Of a stretch of 64,000 bases of DNA, positions 46,540 to 58,098 are shown one piece after another; positions within the stretch are counted from its first letter, which is position 1, and every line of letters begins with the position of its first letter. The notes under the pieces were generated by a model. It had not been told where the DNA came from and ran no database searches. It worked only from the letters and a program-made list of their open reading frames with translations. Source of the stretch: Leptodactylus fallax (Eukaryota > Chordata > Amphibia > Anura > Leptodactylidae); the NCBI GenBank assembly GCA_947044405.1, contig CAMRHE010000067.1:2921501-2985500 (forward strand), read 5' to 3'. The position numbers were made by a program, and so were the translations under genes.

Positions 46540-47179
46540 GTAAGAGTTTTTATTATATATTTACATTCTTACGTCCATTGTGTCATCCTTTTTTAGAAGA
46601 AGCTGGTTTAGCCAAGTAGGAAAAAAAAAGAAGTATGGTGCGTCTGTTTTATAAGAGCTTTCTTGTGCTCATTTGCCAAATATAGGAATATTTTAATTGC
46701 AAAGTCCTCATAAAATGTTCTGGCCTGCAACATTCGCTGACATTTTGTTTGGATGTTAGCTTAGTCGATGAGCTGGATTACACTGGCGCTACGGCATTAC
46801 TGGAGCAGCTTTATAGGTCTCACTGTTTTCAAGCTACCATGTAAAAACACCCCTGTCATTTACTTGCCTGGTATTGGGGTTTAGATAAGCAAGAGACTGT
46901 GTCGGAGTAAGATGCATCTAATTTATTTAGAATAAGTTACATGTATTTCCAGCCTTACCTTTGTCAGACTCTCAAATCTATAACAGCTAGGACATAGCTA
47001 CAGCTGAGCTATAAACCATATTGGTTTTAGGGTATAAATTATAATAAATCTGCTGGCCAGATAGGCCACGTTCTCTCCCACTTGGCCCTAACCACTATAC
47101 TCCAACTTTTCAGAAAAGTGGCATGTGAAATGTAAATTTGGCAAAAGTTGAAAAATTTTACGCAAAAACTGCCATGTAC
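46540..47179. other. Repeat-free non-coding DNA
   Basis: 46620-46900 is high-complexity and free of the window's repeats ('gctcatttgccaaatatagg', 'ggcattactggagcagctttat'); possibly regulatory. The rest is unassigned. Confidence 0.3.
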
Positions 47180-47540
47180 TTAAAGAGGTTGTCTGGGCAA
47201 AATAAATAGTTATAAAATAGGTCGTGGGAGGTGAAAAAAGTAAAAAAAATAAAAAATCATAGTGACCTGTCCCTGGTGCTATGTTGTTCTTCCAGCACGG
47301 TTCAGTCCTTCTGCTGGGCTGTCGTCACTGCTCGGCAACTGTGACATCCTGGACCCCCTCTGCTGAAGTGGTCACATGACCACTGAGCCCAATAAGCGGC
47401 CTCAGGAAGAGACCCCGGGACGTCACAGATAGTGACATCACATGCCCTTTGCTGAGTAACCACTCTTGGCTTTGGCTCCAAAAAAGCAGCAAAATCTGCA
47501 ACCAATAAAGCTGTGTTTCTGCAGTAAGGGACATAGTTCT
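47180..47540. repeat. MITE left-end fragment joined to a 'GGCTGAGG'-type half copy
   Basis: TTAAAGAGGTTGTCTGGGC with 'gtcgtgggaggtgaaaaa' is the left half of the family also seen at 18459 and about 62870-62958. 47466-47530 ('ggctttggctccaaaaaagcagcaaaatctgcaacc') is half of the 4455/43046 palindrome. The frames of 72-101 residues are by-products. Confidence 0.5.
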
Positions 47541-48008
47541 CATAGTTCATAGTGAGAATATCATTACTCCAGAAAAGGTCTTCAACTACAAGAGCTAGGT
47601 ATTGCATATTGATAGTTTCCTACTTAATATTCTAATAATAGTACCCAAAGATCTCACTTACTTAAGATGCCCATTCATGTCAGGGGAAAGTGGCCACGCC
47701 TAAAGATTTTGGCAGAATTGCCTGGCTAACTTATTGAAGATACATGCATGATCTGCTAAACCAAGCATGCATGTGTATTGGGAATTTCGGAAGAACAACA
47801 GTGAGCTATTACGGATATGACCACTGTTAGTTGTATCTGTATGTTCTATAGTCTAGTCAGGAGTGACTACTTATGCGGTGCACCAACATATACAGCCATC
47901 TTTCCTCTATAGATTGGGGGAGCAGGACACTTACTGTAATATAAAATTATAACCCCTCATATAGTTAATGCATCCCAAAAATGTGGTAGGTTGATCACCT
48001 CTGATATA

Positions 48009-49646
48009 CAGTGGGTATGGAAAATATTCAGACCCCTTTAAATGTTTCACTCTTTGTTTCATTGCAGCCATTTGCTAAAAGCAAAAAAAGTTCATTTTAT
48101 TTCTCCTTAATGTACACTCAGCACCCCATCTTGACAGAAAAAAACAGAAATGTAGATATTTTTGCAAATTTATTAAAAAAGAAAAACTGAAATATCACAT
48201 GGTCATAAGTATTCAGAGCCTTTGCTCAGTATGGAGTAGAAGCCCCTTCCTTTTGAGCTAGTACAGCCATGAGTCTTCTTGGGAATGATGCAACAAGTTT
48301 TTCACATCTGGATTTGGGAATCCTCTGCCATTCTTCCTTGCAGATCCTCTCCAGTTCCGTCAGGTTGGATGGTGAACATTGGTGGAGCCATTTTCAGGTC
48401 TCTCCAGAGATGCTCAGTTGGGTTGAGGTCATGGCTCTGGCTGGACCAGTCAAGAATGGTCACAGAGTTGTTCCGAAGCCACTCCTTTGTTATTTTAGCT
48501 GTGTGCTTAGGGTCATTGTCTTGTTGGAAGGTGAATCTTCGGCCCAGTCTGAGGTCCAGAGCACTCTGGAAGAGGTTTTCTTCCAGGATATCTCTGTACT
48601 TGGCCACATTCATCTTTCCTTCAATTGCAACCAGCCGTCCTGTCCCTGCAGCTGAAAAACACCCCCATAGCATGATGCTGCCATCACCATGTTTCACTGT
48701 TGGGGTTGTATTGGACAGGTGATGAGCAGGGCCTGGTTTTCTCCACACATACCTCTTAGAATTAACGCCAAAAAGTTCAATCTTCGTCTCATCAGACCAG
48801 AGAATCTTATTTCTCATAGTCTGGAAGTCCTTCATGTGTTTTTTTGGCAAACTCTATGCGGGCTTTCATATGTCTTGCACTGAGGAGAGGCTTCCTTCGG
48901 GCCACTCTGCCATAAAGCTCTGACTGGTAGAGGGCTGCAGTGATAGTTGACTTTGTGGAACTTTCTCCCATCTCCCTACTGCATCTCTGGAGCTCAGCCA
49001 CAGTGATCTTTGGGTTCTTCTTTACCTCTCTCACCAAGGCTCTTCTCCTACGATTGCTCAGTTTGGCTGGACGGCCAGGTCTAGAAAGAGTTCTGGTTGT
49101 CCCAAACTTCTTCCATTTAAGGATTATGGAGGCCACTGTGCTCTTAGGAACCTTGAGTGCTGCAGAAATTCTCTTGTTACCTTGGCCAGATCTGTGCCTT
49201 CCCACAATTCTGTCTCTGAGCTCCTTGGGCAGTTCCTTTGACCTCATGATTCTCATTTGCTCTGACATGCACTGTGAGCTGTGAGGTCTTATATAGACAG
49301 GTGTGTGCCTTTCCTAATCAAGTCCAATCAGTTTAATTAAACATAGCTGGACTCCAATGAAGGAGTAGAACCATCTCAAGGAGGATCAGAAGGAAATGGA
49401 CAGCATGTGGGTTAAATATGAGTGTCACAGTAAAGGCTCTGAATACTTATGACCATGTGATATTTCAGTTTTTCTTTTTTAATAAATTTGCAAAGATATC
49501 TACATTTATGTTTTTTTTCTGTCAAGATGGTGTGCTGAGTGTACATTAATGAGAAATAAAATGAATTATTTTGCTTTTAGCAAATGGCGGCAATGAAACA
49601 AAGAGTGAAAAATTTAAAGGGGTTTGAATACTTTCCATACCCACTG
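48009..49646 (-). mobile_element. Tc1-like transposon, second family
   Basis: 1,638 bp bounded by TA at 48007-48008 and 49647-49648. Inverted ends start CAGTGGGTATGGAAAATATT and extend about 213 bp to 'gtattcagagcc' / 'ggctctgaatac'. The arms differ at a handful of positions (for example 'cagacccctttaaa' against 'caaacccctttaaa'). The transposase inside has two frameshifts. The family differs from the 28.4-kb element in ends and protein. Confidence 0.92.
48226..49268 (-). pseudogene. Tc1-like transposase with two frameshifts
   Basis: Frame one (49268 to 48807) has the N-terminal DNA-binding part: ELRDRIVGRHRSGQ helix-turn-helix, the GRPAKLS motif and a basic RRRRALVREV stretch. At about 48841-48847 a run of seven A (minus strand) adds one base; the next frame (from 48850) carries the catalytic domain with [13 protein letters not shown] and NPTEHLW, spaced DD34E, so all three acidic residues are present. 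A second shift near 48372 moves the last ~45 residues ([16 protein letters not shown]...) into another frame ending at 48226. Compared with relatives, SPDLNPIE reads SHDLNPTE. It cannot make an enzyme as written. Confidence 0.88.
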
Positions 49647-49648
49647 TA

Positions 49649-50309
49649 TACATAATAGGGTACTTATAAAAAAAATAATACAAAGGAAGATATTTCCTAT
49701 AGCAATCCAGATCTCCTTTTCTGACTGGTAGAGCATATTTTTGTCTTCTGTACTTTTTCTCACTTTGGGAGTTTTTCTATGGGGTCCTGAGTGGTGGCTT
49801 ATAATAATTTGGCTGTCTGATATCAATCAGTCCTCAATACAGAGTTTTCAATAAATCAGCCGAGCCTCCGTATGAACACTTGAAGATTTGTGGTCATCAT
49901 TCTCTACCTTGCTTTATCTTCTTACAAATGGAAGATATATTTTGGACCCATTTGCAGAGGTAATTTCCTATAACTAAGGCTATGCTGCCAAACACATTAC
50001 AGTAAAGCAAAACTGCTTTTGAACGGACTTATCACTATATACTTGCCAATTGTCACTTTTTTGGCAGAGCCACTTCTTTCTTACTTTTGCTAGAAGAGGT
50101 CGGCAGCATTCTGGATCCGTAAAACTTCTTTACAGTCTCCAAATTCATTATAATTGGTACCAAATTATTTTCTTCTTTTAATAATAACTGTTACTATAAC
50201 TTACCTATTCATGTGGATATTTTAGCTCTTTCCACTATGTATTTACTCTAAACAGAGACCATGTACATGATCCACCCCTCCTTTTGACCACCATGTTCTT
50301 GTAATAGGA
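49649..50309. other. Unassigned non-coding DNA
   Basis: AT-rich; no repeat or gene recognised. Confidence 0.4.
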
Positions 50310-50790
50310 CAGTGATGGCCAACCTTTTGAGCTCAGTGTGTCAAAATTCGTAAAAAAAAAAAACTGAGCATAACTTGGGGTGGTGTGTAACTTCTCGAAA
50401 AATCCATAATTTTGTGATATTGGTAGCTCTAATAACAAAAAGTTATATTTTTAAAATATGTACTGTATTTAGTAATAAAGCAAAAACAAATAATTTTTTA
50501 CCTTACCGCTTAGTGACTTTTTATTTCTTGAATCTCCAGTTGAAGGTTGGTATTTCGTACACTTCAAGTCCAAGCAAGCGCTACTAACTTCATCTGTCAA
50601 GTCGGTTTCTTTTATTGGTTCTAATATTATTTAACGCTGACAATAAGGTCTCACCAAAGTATGTAGAGGAAAAAATTGTGAGTAAAGCCCTCGCTAGCTT
50701 TTTCAGGGTGCTAAAAGTGTCTGGTAATCGTAAAGTGTCCGGTAATCGTAAAGTGTCTGGTAAAAGTAAACAGTGAGGTCTTGGCAGAGT
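50310..50790 (-). pseudogene. hAT transposase C-terminal remnant
   Basis: Begins CAGTGATGGCCAACCTTTTG, which resembles hAT element ends. On the minus strand, from about 50700 to 50510, two frames together encode KARKLARALLTIFSSTYFGE, TLLSALNNIRTNKRNRLDR and, one frame over, EVSSACLDLKCTKYQPS. This matches the C-terminal dimerisation region of hAT transposases as I know it. Frameshifts and stops break it, and the rest of the element is missing. Confidence 0.6.
50715..50768. repeat. 18-bp tandem repeat, three units
   Basis: AAGTGTCTGGTAATCGTA is repeated three times with few changes, inside or beside the hAT remnant. Confidence 0.9.
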
Positions 50791-51026
50791 TAACTGTCTC
50801 TGATGGGGTGTTCTCTTCTCCCAGTATTGCTAAGACTCAGGGCATATGTTTCTATTGTTTAACCATAGTATTTAAAGCTACTCCAAAGTATGGGCTAGGT
50901 ATACCGAGAGGTGCCAGCTAAATACTGGGTCAAAAGACAAAGCTAGAGAAAAGGAATTAGCGGGCTCTTAAGGCATCTTATGCAAACATAATTATATTTA
51001 TAAAAATCTAATAATTTTTACCCAGT

Positions 51027-51137
51027 GATAATATACCTAAATGAGAGCACAAAGCAAAAGAATAAAAATCATGTAATTAAAAAATAATCATATGATTTTT
51101 ATTCGTTTGCATTATTCTCTCATTTGGGTATATTATC
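51027..51137. repeat. Hairpin with 46-bp arms
   Basis: GATAATATACCTAAATGAGA at the left end of one arm is inverted at the right end of the other; a 19-base loop separates the arms (51027-51072 and 51092-51137). A few mismatches near the middle of the arms. Likely a MITE. Confidence 0.7.
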
Positions 51138-51271
51138 TTTATAATATGATTATCTTTATAATATATAATTATTTTTGCATACAATGTTTTGAGGGCCAAC
51201 AATTCCCAATTTAGATTAAAAGACTGCACCATGACTGTCCAAAATCTAGTGTGTATAACCAGCCTAAATTC

Positions 51272-51641
51272 TTAAAGATGACCTTTCATATCCTCATAGA
51301 TGTGCGGTATCATATACCAATAGAAAGCTGATTTCAGCGCACTGTTGGCTTTCCCGGTATGTGCCCCAGTGTTGGAGATATTGGCGCCATTAATTTCAGA
51401 ACCTATAGCTCCCCACTGTCAGAAGCGCCAGGCCTTACAGCTCAGTGTCATCGCTGGGCTGTAAGGAACCCCCCCCCCCTGACAGTACAAATCTATGGAA
51501 GAGTACAGTCGGGGTGGTGGTCTTCCCCGCCCTTCCGACAGTGAGGAGCTATCGGTGCCGAAATGAATGGCACCAATATCTCCAGCATCGGGGCGCATAC
51601 CGGGCAAGCACATCTATGAGGACGTGAAAGGTCCTCTTTAA
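51272..51641. mobile_element. TTAA-bounded MITE with 34-bp ends
   Basis: TTAAAGATGACCTTTCATAT at the left; inverted at the right as ...GTGAAAGGTCCTCTTTAA. Ends match over 34 bases with about four differences. Inner block 'ggcgccattaatttcagaacctatagctccc' is also inverted near 51545. Confidence 0.8.
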
Positions 51642-52356
51642 TTTACATATTTCCATTCATATTTCATTATAGTCTATGTCAAAATCTACCATAAAAATAC
51701 ATGCAAAAACCACTAACATATAATGATGGCATTGCCCTTCCCATTATTAGAGATATTATCTTGACCTCGGTTGTGCTATCTAGTTTGCCACAGACACATA
51801 TAACAGAATTATTGACTGGCTAATTTAATCCAACATTATGTTTAACTGTATTTAAAGCTTATGATAATGATGGGCCAGGGAACCTGTATATTTTAATTTA
51901 ACCTATGTTTAGGCTATATATACACAGAACATGGTTATACACTTGTTAGTATTTGCTTGTTTTTCCTTTATCCATCTATTTTTTTTGTTCAGCTGTATTA
52001 CTGGGTTTCCATAAAATATGCAGATCGATACCTCATCATGAATGCATTGTGTAAATCTACTCTTCATGGCTGTCTGGATGTTACTATGCTGATTGTCCAA
52101 AGGGCATGTCCCTACACAGTCTGACACTGGCAGCCCTGATGGAACAATGTCAGACTGTGTAGTGACACACTCCCAGCCATCTGCTGATTTCTTCATACAT
52201 TTCTAGTAGGAATGACGGAGGAACATCACATCTTAGAGGTAAAAGGGAAGATTGTTATATCATGCAGTAAATAAGTATTTACTAAACTAGATATGTCGGT
52301 GGTACTGGCAGGTCTTCTGGACATATTGATGGGTTGTCCACTTTACATAGTCAATA
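51642..52356. other. Unassigned non-coding DNA
   Basis: 52096-52175 holds an inverted pair ('ctacacagtctgacactggcagccctgat'/'gtcagactgtgtagtgaca') that may be a small MITE. Otherwise nothing. Confidence 0.4.
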
Positions 52357-52721
52357 TTAAAGGAGTTGTGCCATTATGGACATTTTTTCTCCTATCCACA
52401 GGACGGAGGAAAAGTGTCCAATCGCTGAAGGCCCAGTGATCAGGAGGACGGGGGAACAAAAGTCCCCAGAAACCTCCTTATGAATAGAGCACCAGTGCAT
52501 TTGTGTGACCTACGCTCCATTCACTGCTATGGGGTTGCCGGAACTGTAATGTTAGTGTCCACAGCCCCATAGAAGTGAATGGAGCACCGATCGCACAAGC
52601 ACACTAGTGCTCCATTCACAAGGAGTCATCAGAGAGACTTTTAGTCCCTCATGCTCCTGATCACTGGGGGACTCGGATTGGGGCTAGGAGATAAGTGTCC
52701 ATAACAGCACAATCCCTTTAA
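52357..52721. mobile_element. T2/Kolobok-like MITE
   Basis: TTAAAGGAGTTGTGCCATTA and right end ATAACAGCACAATCCCTTTAA. Inner inverted pair 'tctcctatcc' and 'ggctaggaga', 'agtccccagaaacctccttatgaatagagcaccagtgca' against its complement near 52600. Confidence 0.75.
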
Positions 52722-52727
52722 GACTTG

Positions 52728-53077
52728 TTAAAGTGAACCTTTCACCACCTCCACAAATTCCAACTCTTTGCATTCTTTAATAGGTGAAGTTCCATTGATT
52801 CCAGGGCAGTTAGAATTTTCTCCCTAGCCTCCACCACTCCTGAGCAATCACTTCGATTAATTTCAGCAACCAGTATGCTAATTAGGTTCTCTACTGTCAG
52901 GTGGACGGTCCCTGTCTGCTTTGGCCTGGGAACGCCCACCTGACAGTACAGAGCCTAATTAACTAACTGCTCAGGAATGGTGGAGGCTAGAGGAAAAATT
53001 CCAACTGCACCAGAATCAGTGGAGCGGTACTTATTAAAGGACATAAACAGGTGAGTTGGAGGAAGTGGTGAAAGTAT
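52728..53077. mobile_element. Palindromic MITE with 'CACCACCTCC' arms
   Basis: TTAAAGTGAACCTTTCACCA, then CCTCCACAAATTCC; the right side is inverted 'gagttggaggaagtggtgaaag'. Inner arms around GGCGTTCCCAGGCC and 'gtcaggtggacgg' also fold. Half copy near 35395. Confidence 0.65.
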
Positions 53078-53651
53078 AAAGCTGAAAAGTTTTCCTTATA
53101 GACAAGATGCTAAGTGATAATATTGCTACAAGTTATCTGTCATAGTGATACACAGCACTGAGAGGAAATCATGTGCAATGATGTATGTGGGATTTTAGAA
53201 AAGAGGAGGACATTTATATCAGATGGATTCTATTTGTGTGCAGCAGATAAATGGCTATGTGCTAATGACAATTCTCATTAAACACATTATTCTCTATTAC
53301 TTTAACCTACTGAAATGATCATAGATAATAAAAGTCAAGTCATTTACACGGAACTGACTGAAGGTAAGTCATCAATTACAAGTTGCTTTTTTATCAAAGG
53401 TATACAGAAGTAGGCTATATTCACATGACCGCGCCAATTCTTGGAATTGTTTTTCGCAGCCGAGTTGACATCTCGTGTCACATCCTTTTTTTCACTGACC
53501 CATTGACTTTCCATTGGACAATCTGGTCAATGAAATTGGAGCCATGTTTCCGATCCATGAAAATGTAGAGCATGGATCACGACAGCTCTTCAAGCACTGT
53601 CAAGTCAGGTCGTGCGAATAAAACCTTGTACATATAGTCATAAATACTGAT
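53078..53651. other. Unassigned non-coding DNA
   Basis: Contains a possible small MITE at 53413-53625 ('ggctatattcacatgaccgc' and 'aggtcgtgcgaataaaacc'). No gene. Confidence 0.4.
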
Positions 53652-53667
53652 CCCTTTTACTGCTTTC
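53652..53667. repeat. LINE target-site duplication, left copy
   Basis: CCCTTTTACTGCTTTC, identical to 60484-60499. The exact C at its left edge is ambiguous because the 3' copy adjoins a C run. Confidence 0.88.
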
Positions 53668-53926
53668 TTTTTTTTTTTTTTTTTTAAATTTAGATTTTTA
53701 TTGAGAGAAAATTTTTGTAATACATAACAGGGAAAGAAATAATACATAGGGATAATAAGGCATCAACAGTATCCATATACATATTGTTGTAGTGGTAACA
53801 CAATTTGGAGGGAGCAAGGGAAAAAGGGAAACAGAAATCAACATCATACCGCTCAGTAAGTTATCTAGAAAAAGGGTTTATAATATACACATCACCACAC
53901 TACTAGAGCCGTGGAGCAATAGAATA

Positions 53927-56900
53927 TCATGTATGGAAAGAGGGGTCCGGCCTTCTGCAAAGAGGGACTCCCCCACAGCCGACATAATCAGACCAAAGGG
54001 CCCACTTCAGGCGAAAGGCAGTATACCTATGGCTTCTACATGCCAACATCTTCTCTAGTGTATAGGCCAAGTTGACGTGCTGTATTAGTTCCGACTGCGT
54101 CAAACAGGGTGCATTCTTCCACTGGCGTGCTATCATAGCTCTGGCCGCTAATATAATCTGGCCCAGAACTACTGCCATATCGCCTGGAAAAGACTCAGTA
54201 TCCAGGAAGCAGAGCGCCAGGCCTGGAGATAGCGGGACATTCATGCCTGCCAGACCGGACATCAACTGGAAGACGGCACTCCAGAAAGCGAGCACAGGGG
54301 GAGAGTCCAACCACATATGTATAAGTGTACCTCTTGCACCACAACCTCTCCAACACAAATCTGAGCACAAAGGGTCTATGTGTGCTAGCTGAGTGGGGGT
54401 CCTGTACCATCGAAGAGATATCTTGCACGCCATCTCCCAGTGGGCTGCACCCCTCGATACACGCTTAACAAACCCGAACGCTTCATACCACTCCTGGAGA
54501 GAGATGCTTCTAGCAAGCTCAATCTCCCAGCGTATCAGACAGAGAGGTTTAACCTGCTCTGAGGGGGTGGAGAGGAGTTTATAGAAAGCTGAGGAACCAC
54601 CCTTAATAGGGGCCGATGTCTGTCACATACGGAGGCCCAGTCTAGGAAACACGGGGTCTGAGACATTGTGGGGATGAAGGAGATGTCTTATCTGCAGATA
54701 TTTATAGAAATCCCGCTGTGGGTTTTGAAATTCCTCCATCAATGCAGTGAACGATTTCAATTGGGCCCCCCCCGAATAACTGCTCGACTCTCTGGAGGCC
54801 AGCGTCTGACCAGCGCTTCAAGCTCAGACCGGGCAGGAATGAGGCCAGGTAACGTAATGGCAGGTCCGTCAAAGGAATTAATTCTGCCACCGGGGTGAAT
54901 GAGGTCAGAAAGCGCCATGCCCAGACAGATGCCTTTATACTTAGTGGGGGAATTAGAGTGTTGGAAGGGCAGAATGATTTGGGACGCAAGAGGGAAATCA
55001 ATGGGAGGCTCATAGAGGACTCCTCAACCTCCAACCAACGGTATCCGGTGACTCCCCCCCACCAGACCCTCAACTGCTCCAAAACAGTTGCAGCATAGTA
55101 TCTCTTAACATCTGGGACACCTGCTCCCCCTCTAGCCCACGGTCTAGTCATAACCCGCATGCGTATCCTTGATCTCTTCCCCTCCCAAATGAAATCCGAA
55201 ATTAGCTTTTGTAGTTTTGTCAGGTAGGAGTTGGGGAGGGGGATAACCACAGTGCGGAACAAATAAAGTATGATGGGGAGCACCATCATCTTCACTATGG
55301 CAATCCTACTAGCCCAGGACAACATGGGTTTAGAGTAACCGGCCAGGAGGGAGGACACCTTGGACAGCAACGGTACATAGTTTAAGGAGAAGAGATTAGA
55401 GCTTGGAGTCGTCAAGGAGATTCCCAGATACGTAATGCTATCTCCCCCCCACCTGAACGGGAATTGGGCACTCAGCTCCCTTTTTAGAGACGGAGAAATA
55501 CCAATTGGGAGCAACTGGGACTTGGCCGGGTTAATCTTATAATAAGAGACTTTACTAAAGGTCTCCAAGGTATCTGTAGTAGCTCGCAAGGATGACATAG
55601 GGTTGGCCAAGGAGAGGATCACATCATCAGCGTATAGGCCAATTTTGTGCTGATGTTGCCCAACTGAAATACCTGTGATATTAACGTTAAGTCTAATGGC
55701 CTCAGCCAACGGCTCCATCACTAATGCAAATATGATAGGAGAGAGAGGGCAGCCTTGGCGGGTCCCATTGCTGATCTGAAAGGGGTCGGACAAAAACCCC
55801 GAGGATAGAATCCGAGTGGACGGGCAGGAGTAAAGAGCCAGGGTGGCCTTTTTAAAGAAAGATCCCATGCCAAACTTATCCAGTATTCGATCTAGGTAGC
55901 CCCAGTGGACCCTGTCAAAGGCCTTTTCTGCATCGAGAGCTAATAAAAGGGATGGTCCTCTATTACGTTCTGCGCTCTGAATTAAGTTAATAAACCTGCG
56001 GGTGCCATCCGGGGCCTGTCTACCCATAACAAATCCCACCTGGTCTGGCCCGATTAGCCGGGGCAGGATACGTACCAGACGCTCCGCCAGCACCTTCGCA
56101 TACAACTTAACATCCACATTCAGTAAAGAAATAGGCCTAAAATTTGCTGGACTAGTAGGGGGCTTGCCTGGTTTGGGGAGGGTAACCACAGTTGCGGCTA
56201 ACATCTCCTCTGGGAATCTCTGATCCTCTGCAGCTCTCATAAACACTCCCAATAAATGGGGCGACAAAATATCCCTGTATTTTTTATAATAGATACCAGA
56301 AAAACCATCAGGACCCGGGGATTTTAATGGCTTCAAGGATGCAACAGCCTTATAGATCTCCGTTAGAGATATAGTAGCAGCCAGTAACTGGCGCTGTTCC
56401 TCCGAGAGGCGGGGAAGAGAGACAGATTCTAGAAATTTATCGAAGTCCGTCAGTGAGGGTTGATGTACCTCAGTATCCTCTTTTAAATTATATAGAGATT
56501 TATAGTAGGCCCTGAACTGTTCAGCTATAAGACGGGGATCTGTAATTTTGTCCCCCTGAGCATTAAAAAGATACTCAATACGTGATCTGGGTTGGGCTTG
56601 TTTGATTTTCTTTGCCAGGAAAGCACTAGCTCTGTTGTTATGGATATAGGCCTGGCACTGAAATCTCTTAAAGGCAAGGTCCTGTTGATGAGCCATCAGA
56701 CCTTGCAATTGTAATTGGTATTGTCTAATCTCGTTTGAAAGAGATGGGGTAGGGCAAAGCTTATTCGCTGCCGACAGCCCAGCCATCTTTTGAAGCAAAG
56801 CATCAATATCCTTAGAGCGTTGCTTCTTGGCCCTAGAACAAGCTTGGATAATCACCCCGTGCATAAATGCCTTATGGGCGTTCCACAGGATATAGGGGTC

Positions 56901-57734
56901 TGAGGCCGTAGGCGCATTGAGTTCAAAAAATTCTTGTAGCGCATTGAGGAGCTGAGCACCATGAGAGGGATGATCAAGGATATATTCATTTAGACGCCAT
57001 TGGGAAGGCAGGGCTGTGGCAAACTGCTCGCGGAGGACCAGAGACACCGGGGCATGATCCGACCACGTAATCAGACCAATATGAGAGGATACAGTCTGTA
57101 ACAGGCCCAATTTATCCGCCAAGAAGAAATCTATCCTAGAGTATGAGGAGGAAGGGGAAGAGAAAAAACTGTAGTCTCTCTCGCTACCATGCTGGCATCT
57201 CCACACATCATATAACCCCTGATCTAATAAGGAAGGGGTGAGTACAGGAGATTTCCTTTGAGGATTGGACGAGTCTAGAGAGTTATCTATAAGGCAATTG
57301 TAATCTCCCCCTACAATTAAGATACCAGTGGCAAATGCCCGAATTTTGGGCAAGAGAGATCTCCAGTACGAGGCCTGAAACCGATTGGGGAGGTACACTG
57401 TGACCAAAGTGTATCTCATACTATTAATAGTACAATTAAGACCGAGATACCAGCCCTGGGGATCCGTCAATACAGACTCCATGCTAAAGGCAACTGAGTC
57501 ACGGACAGCTATAAGGACTCCCTTGCGTTTGGCCGCACAGGAGGCCTTAAAAATATGAGGAAAGGAGGGGTTCGTAAATAAAGGGCTTTTCTCAACATGA
57601 AAATGAGTCTCTTGAAGCATGAGCACGTCACATCTCAAACGGCGTGCCTCCCTCCATACCGAGCTTCTTTTGTAAGGGCTATTAAGCCCCTTAACATTTA
57701 TAGAGGAAATTCGAATAACCATGGTAATGGCCAA
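53927..57734 (-). pseudogene. LINE ORF2: endonuclease and reverse transcriptase, two breaks
   Basis: Nicks target DNA and copies the element RNA into the site. The first 1,010 residues are open. An APE-type endonuclease covers 8-235, with N13, E42 (QETHF), D144/N146 (GGDYN), D202 (SRIDFF) and SDH at 225-227. The reverse transcriptase spans about 460-790: FRPISLLN at 532, D601 (DAEKAFDRVHW), GTRQGCPLSP at 657 and YADD at 701-704, so catalytic residues are intact. At 54766-54773 eight G instead of seven (minus strand) shift the frame, giving a stop at 54702. In the original frame a TGA lies at 54623-54625, after which it runs open to 53927. Full length would be about 1,268 residues. In the C-terminal CCHC-like motif (CWRGCGARGTLIHMWLDS) the last cysteine is serine. 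Confidence 0.93.
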
Positions 57735-58098
57735 TAGAGGGATGTTAGACTACACAGATGGGGTTTGTGCCAGCATGGCAAGCGGTCCAGATCTGCACTA
57801 AAGATATAGTTAGGTGATGCGCACATATATAAGCTATGTATGATAAAATAACCAAATTCTACTAAACACAGTAAACTATACAAGAATAAAGAACAAAAAA
57901 CAAACATCATAGTGCCAAAATGCACCGAATAAGCTGTGGGGGGTGAGAAGTAAGATTCCTTCATCAATCAATTACAAATGTAAAAAACTTATAGAAAAAA
58001 GTGATAAGTAGTTCGCCAAGAAAAAGGCTATATAGTTAACATCCTGTAAAGGCACCTGATCTCCCTGGGTGAGGGAGAGTGAGAGTCTCGTAGATCTT
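57735..58098 (-). other. LINE spacer between ORF1 and ORF2
   Basis: 364 bases without a long frame of its own. ORF2 is presumably translated by reinitiation or internal entry, as in other L1 elements (inference). Confidence 0.7.

Noticed and set aside
47302..47607. 101-residue minus-strand frame
   Set aside because: Falls within MITE fragments shared with other loci.
48940..49284. Plus-strand frames opposite the Tc1-like transposase
   Set aside because: Shadows of the true minus-strand coding region; same for the plus-strand frame at 29121-29360 and those over the LINE.
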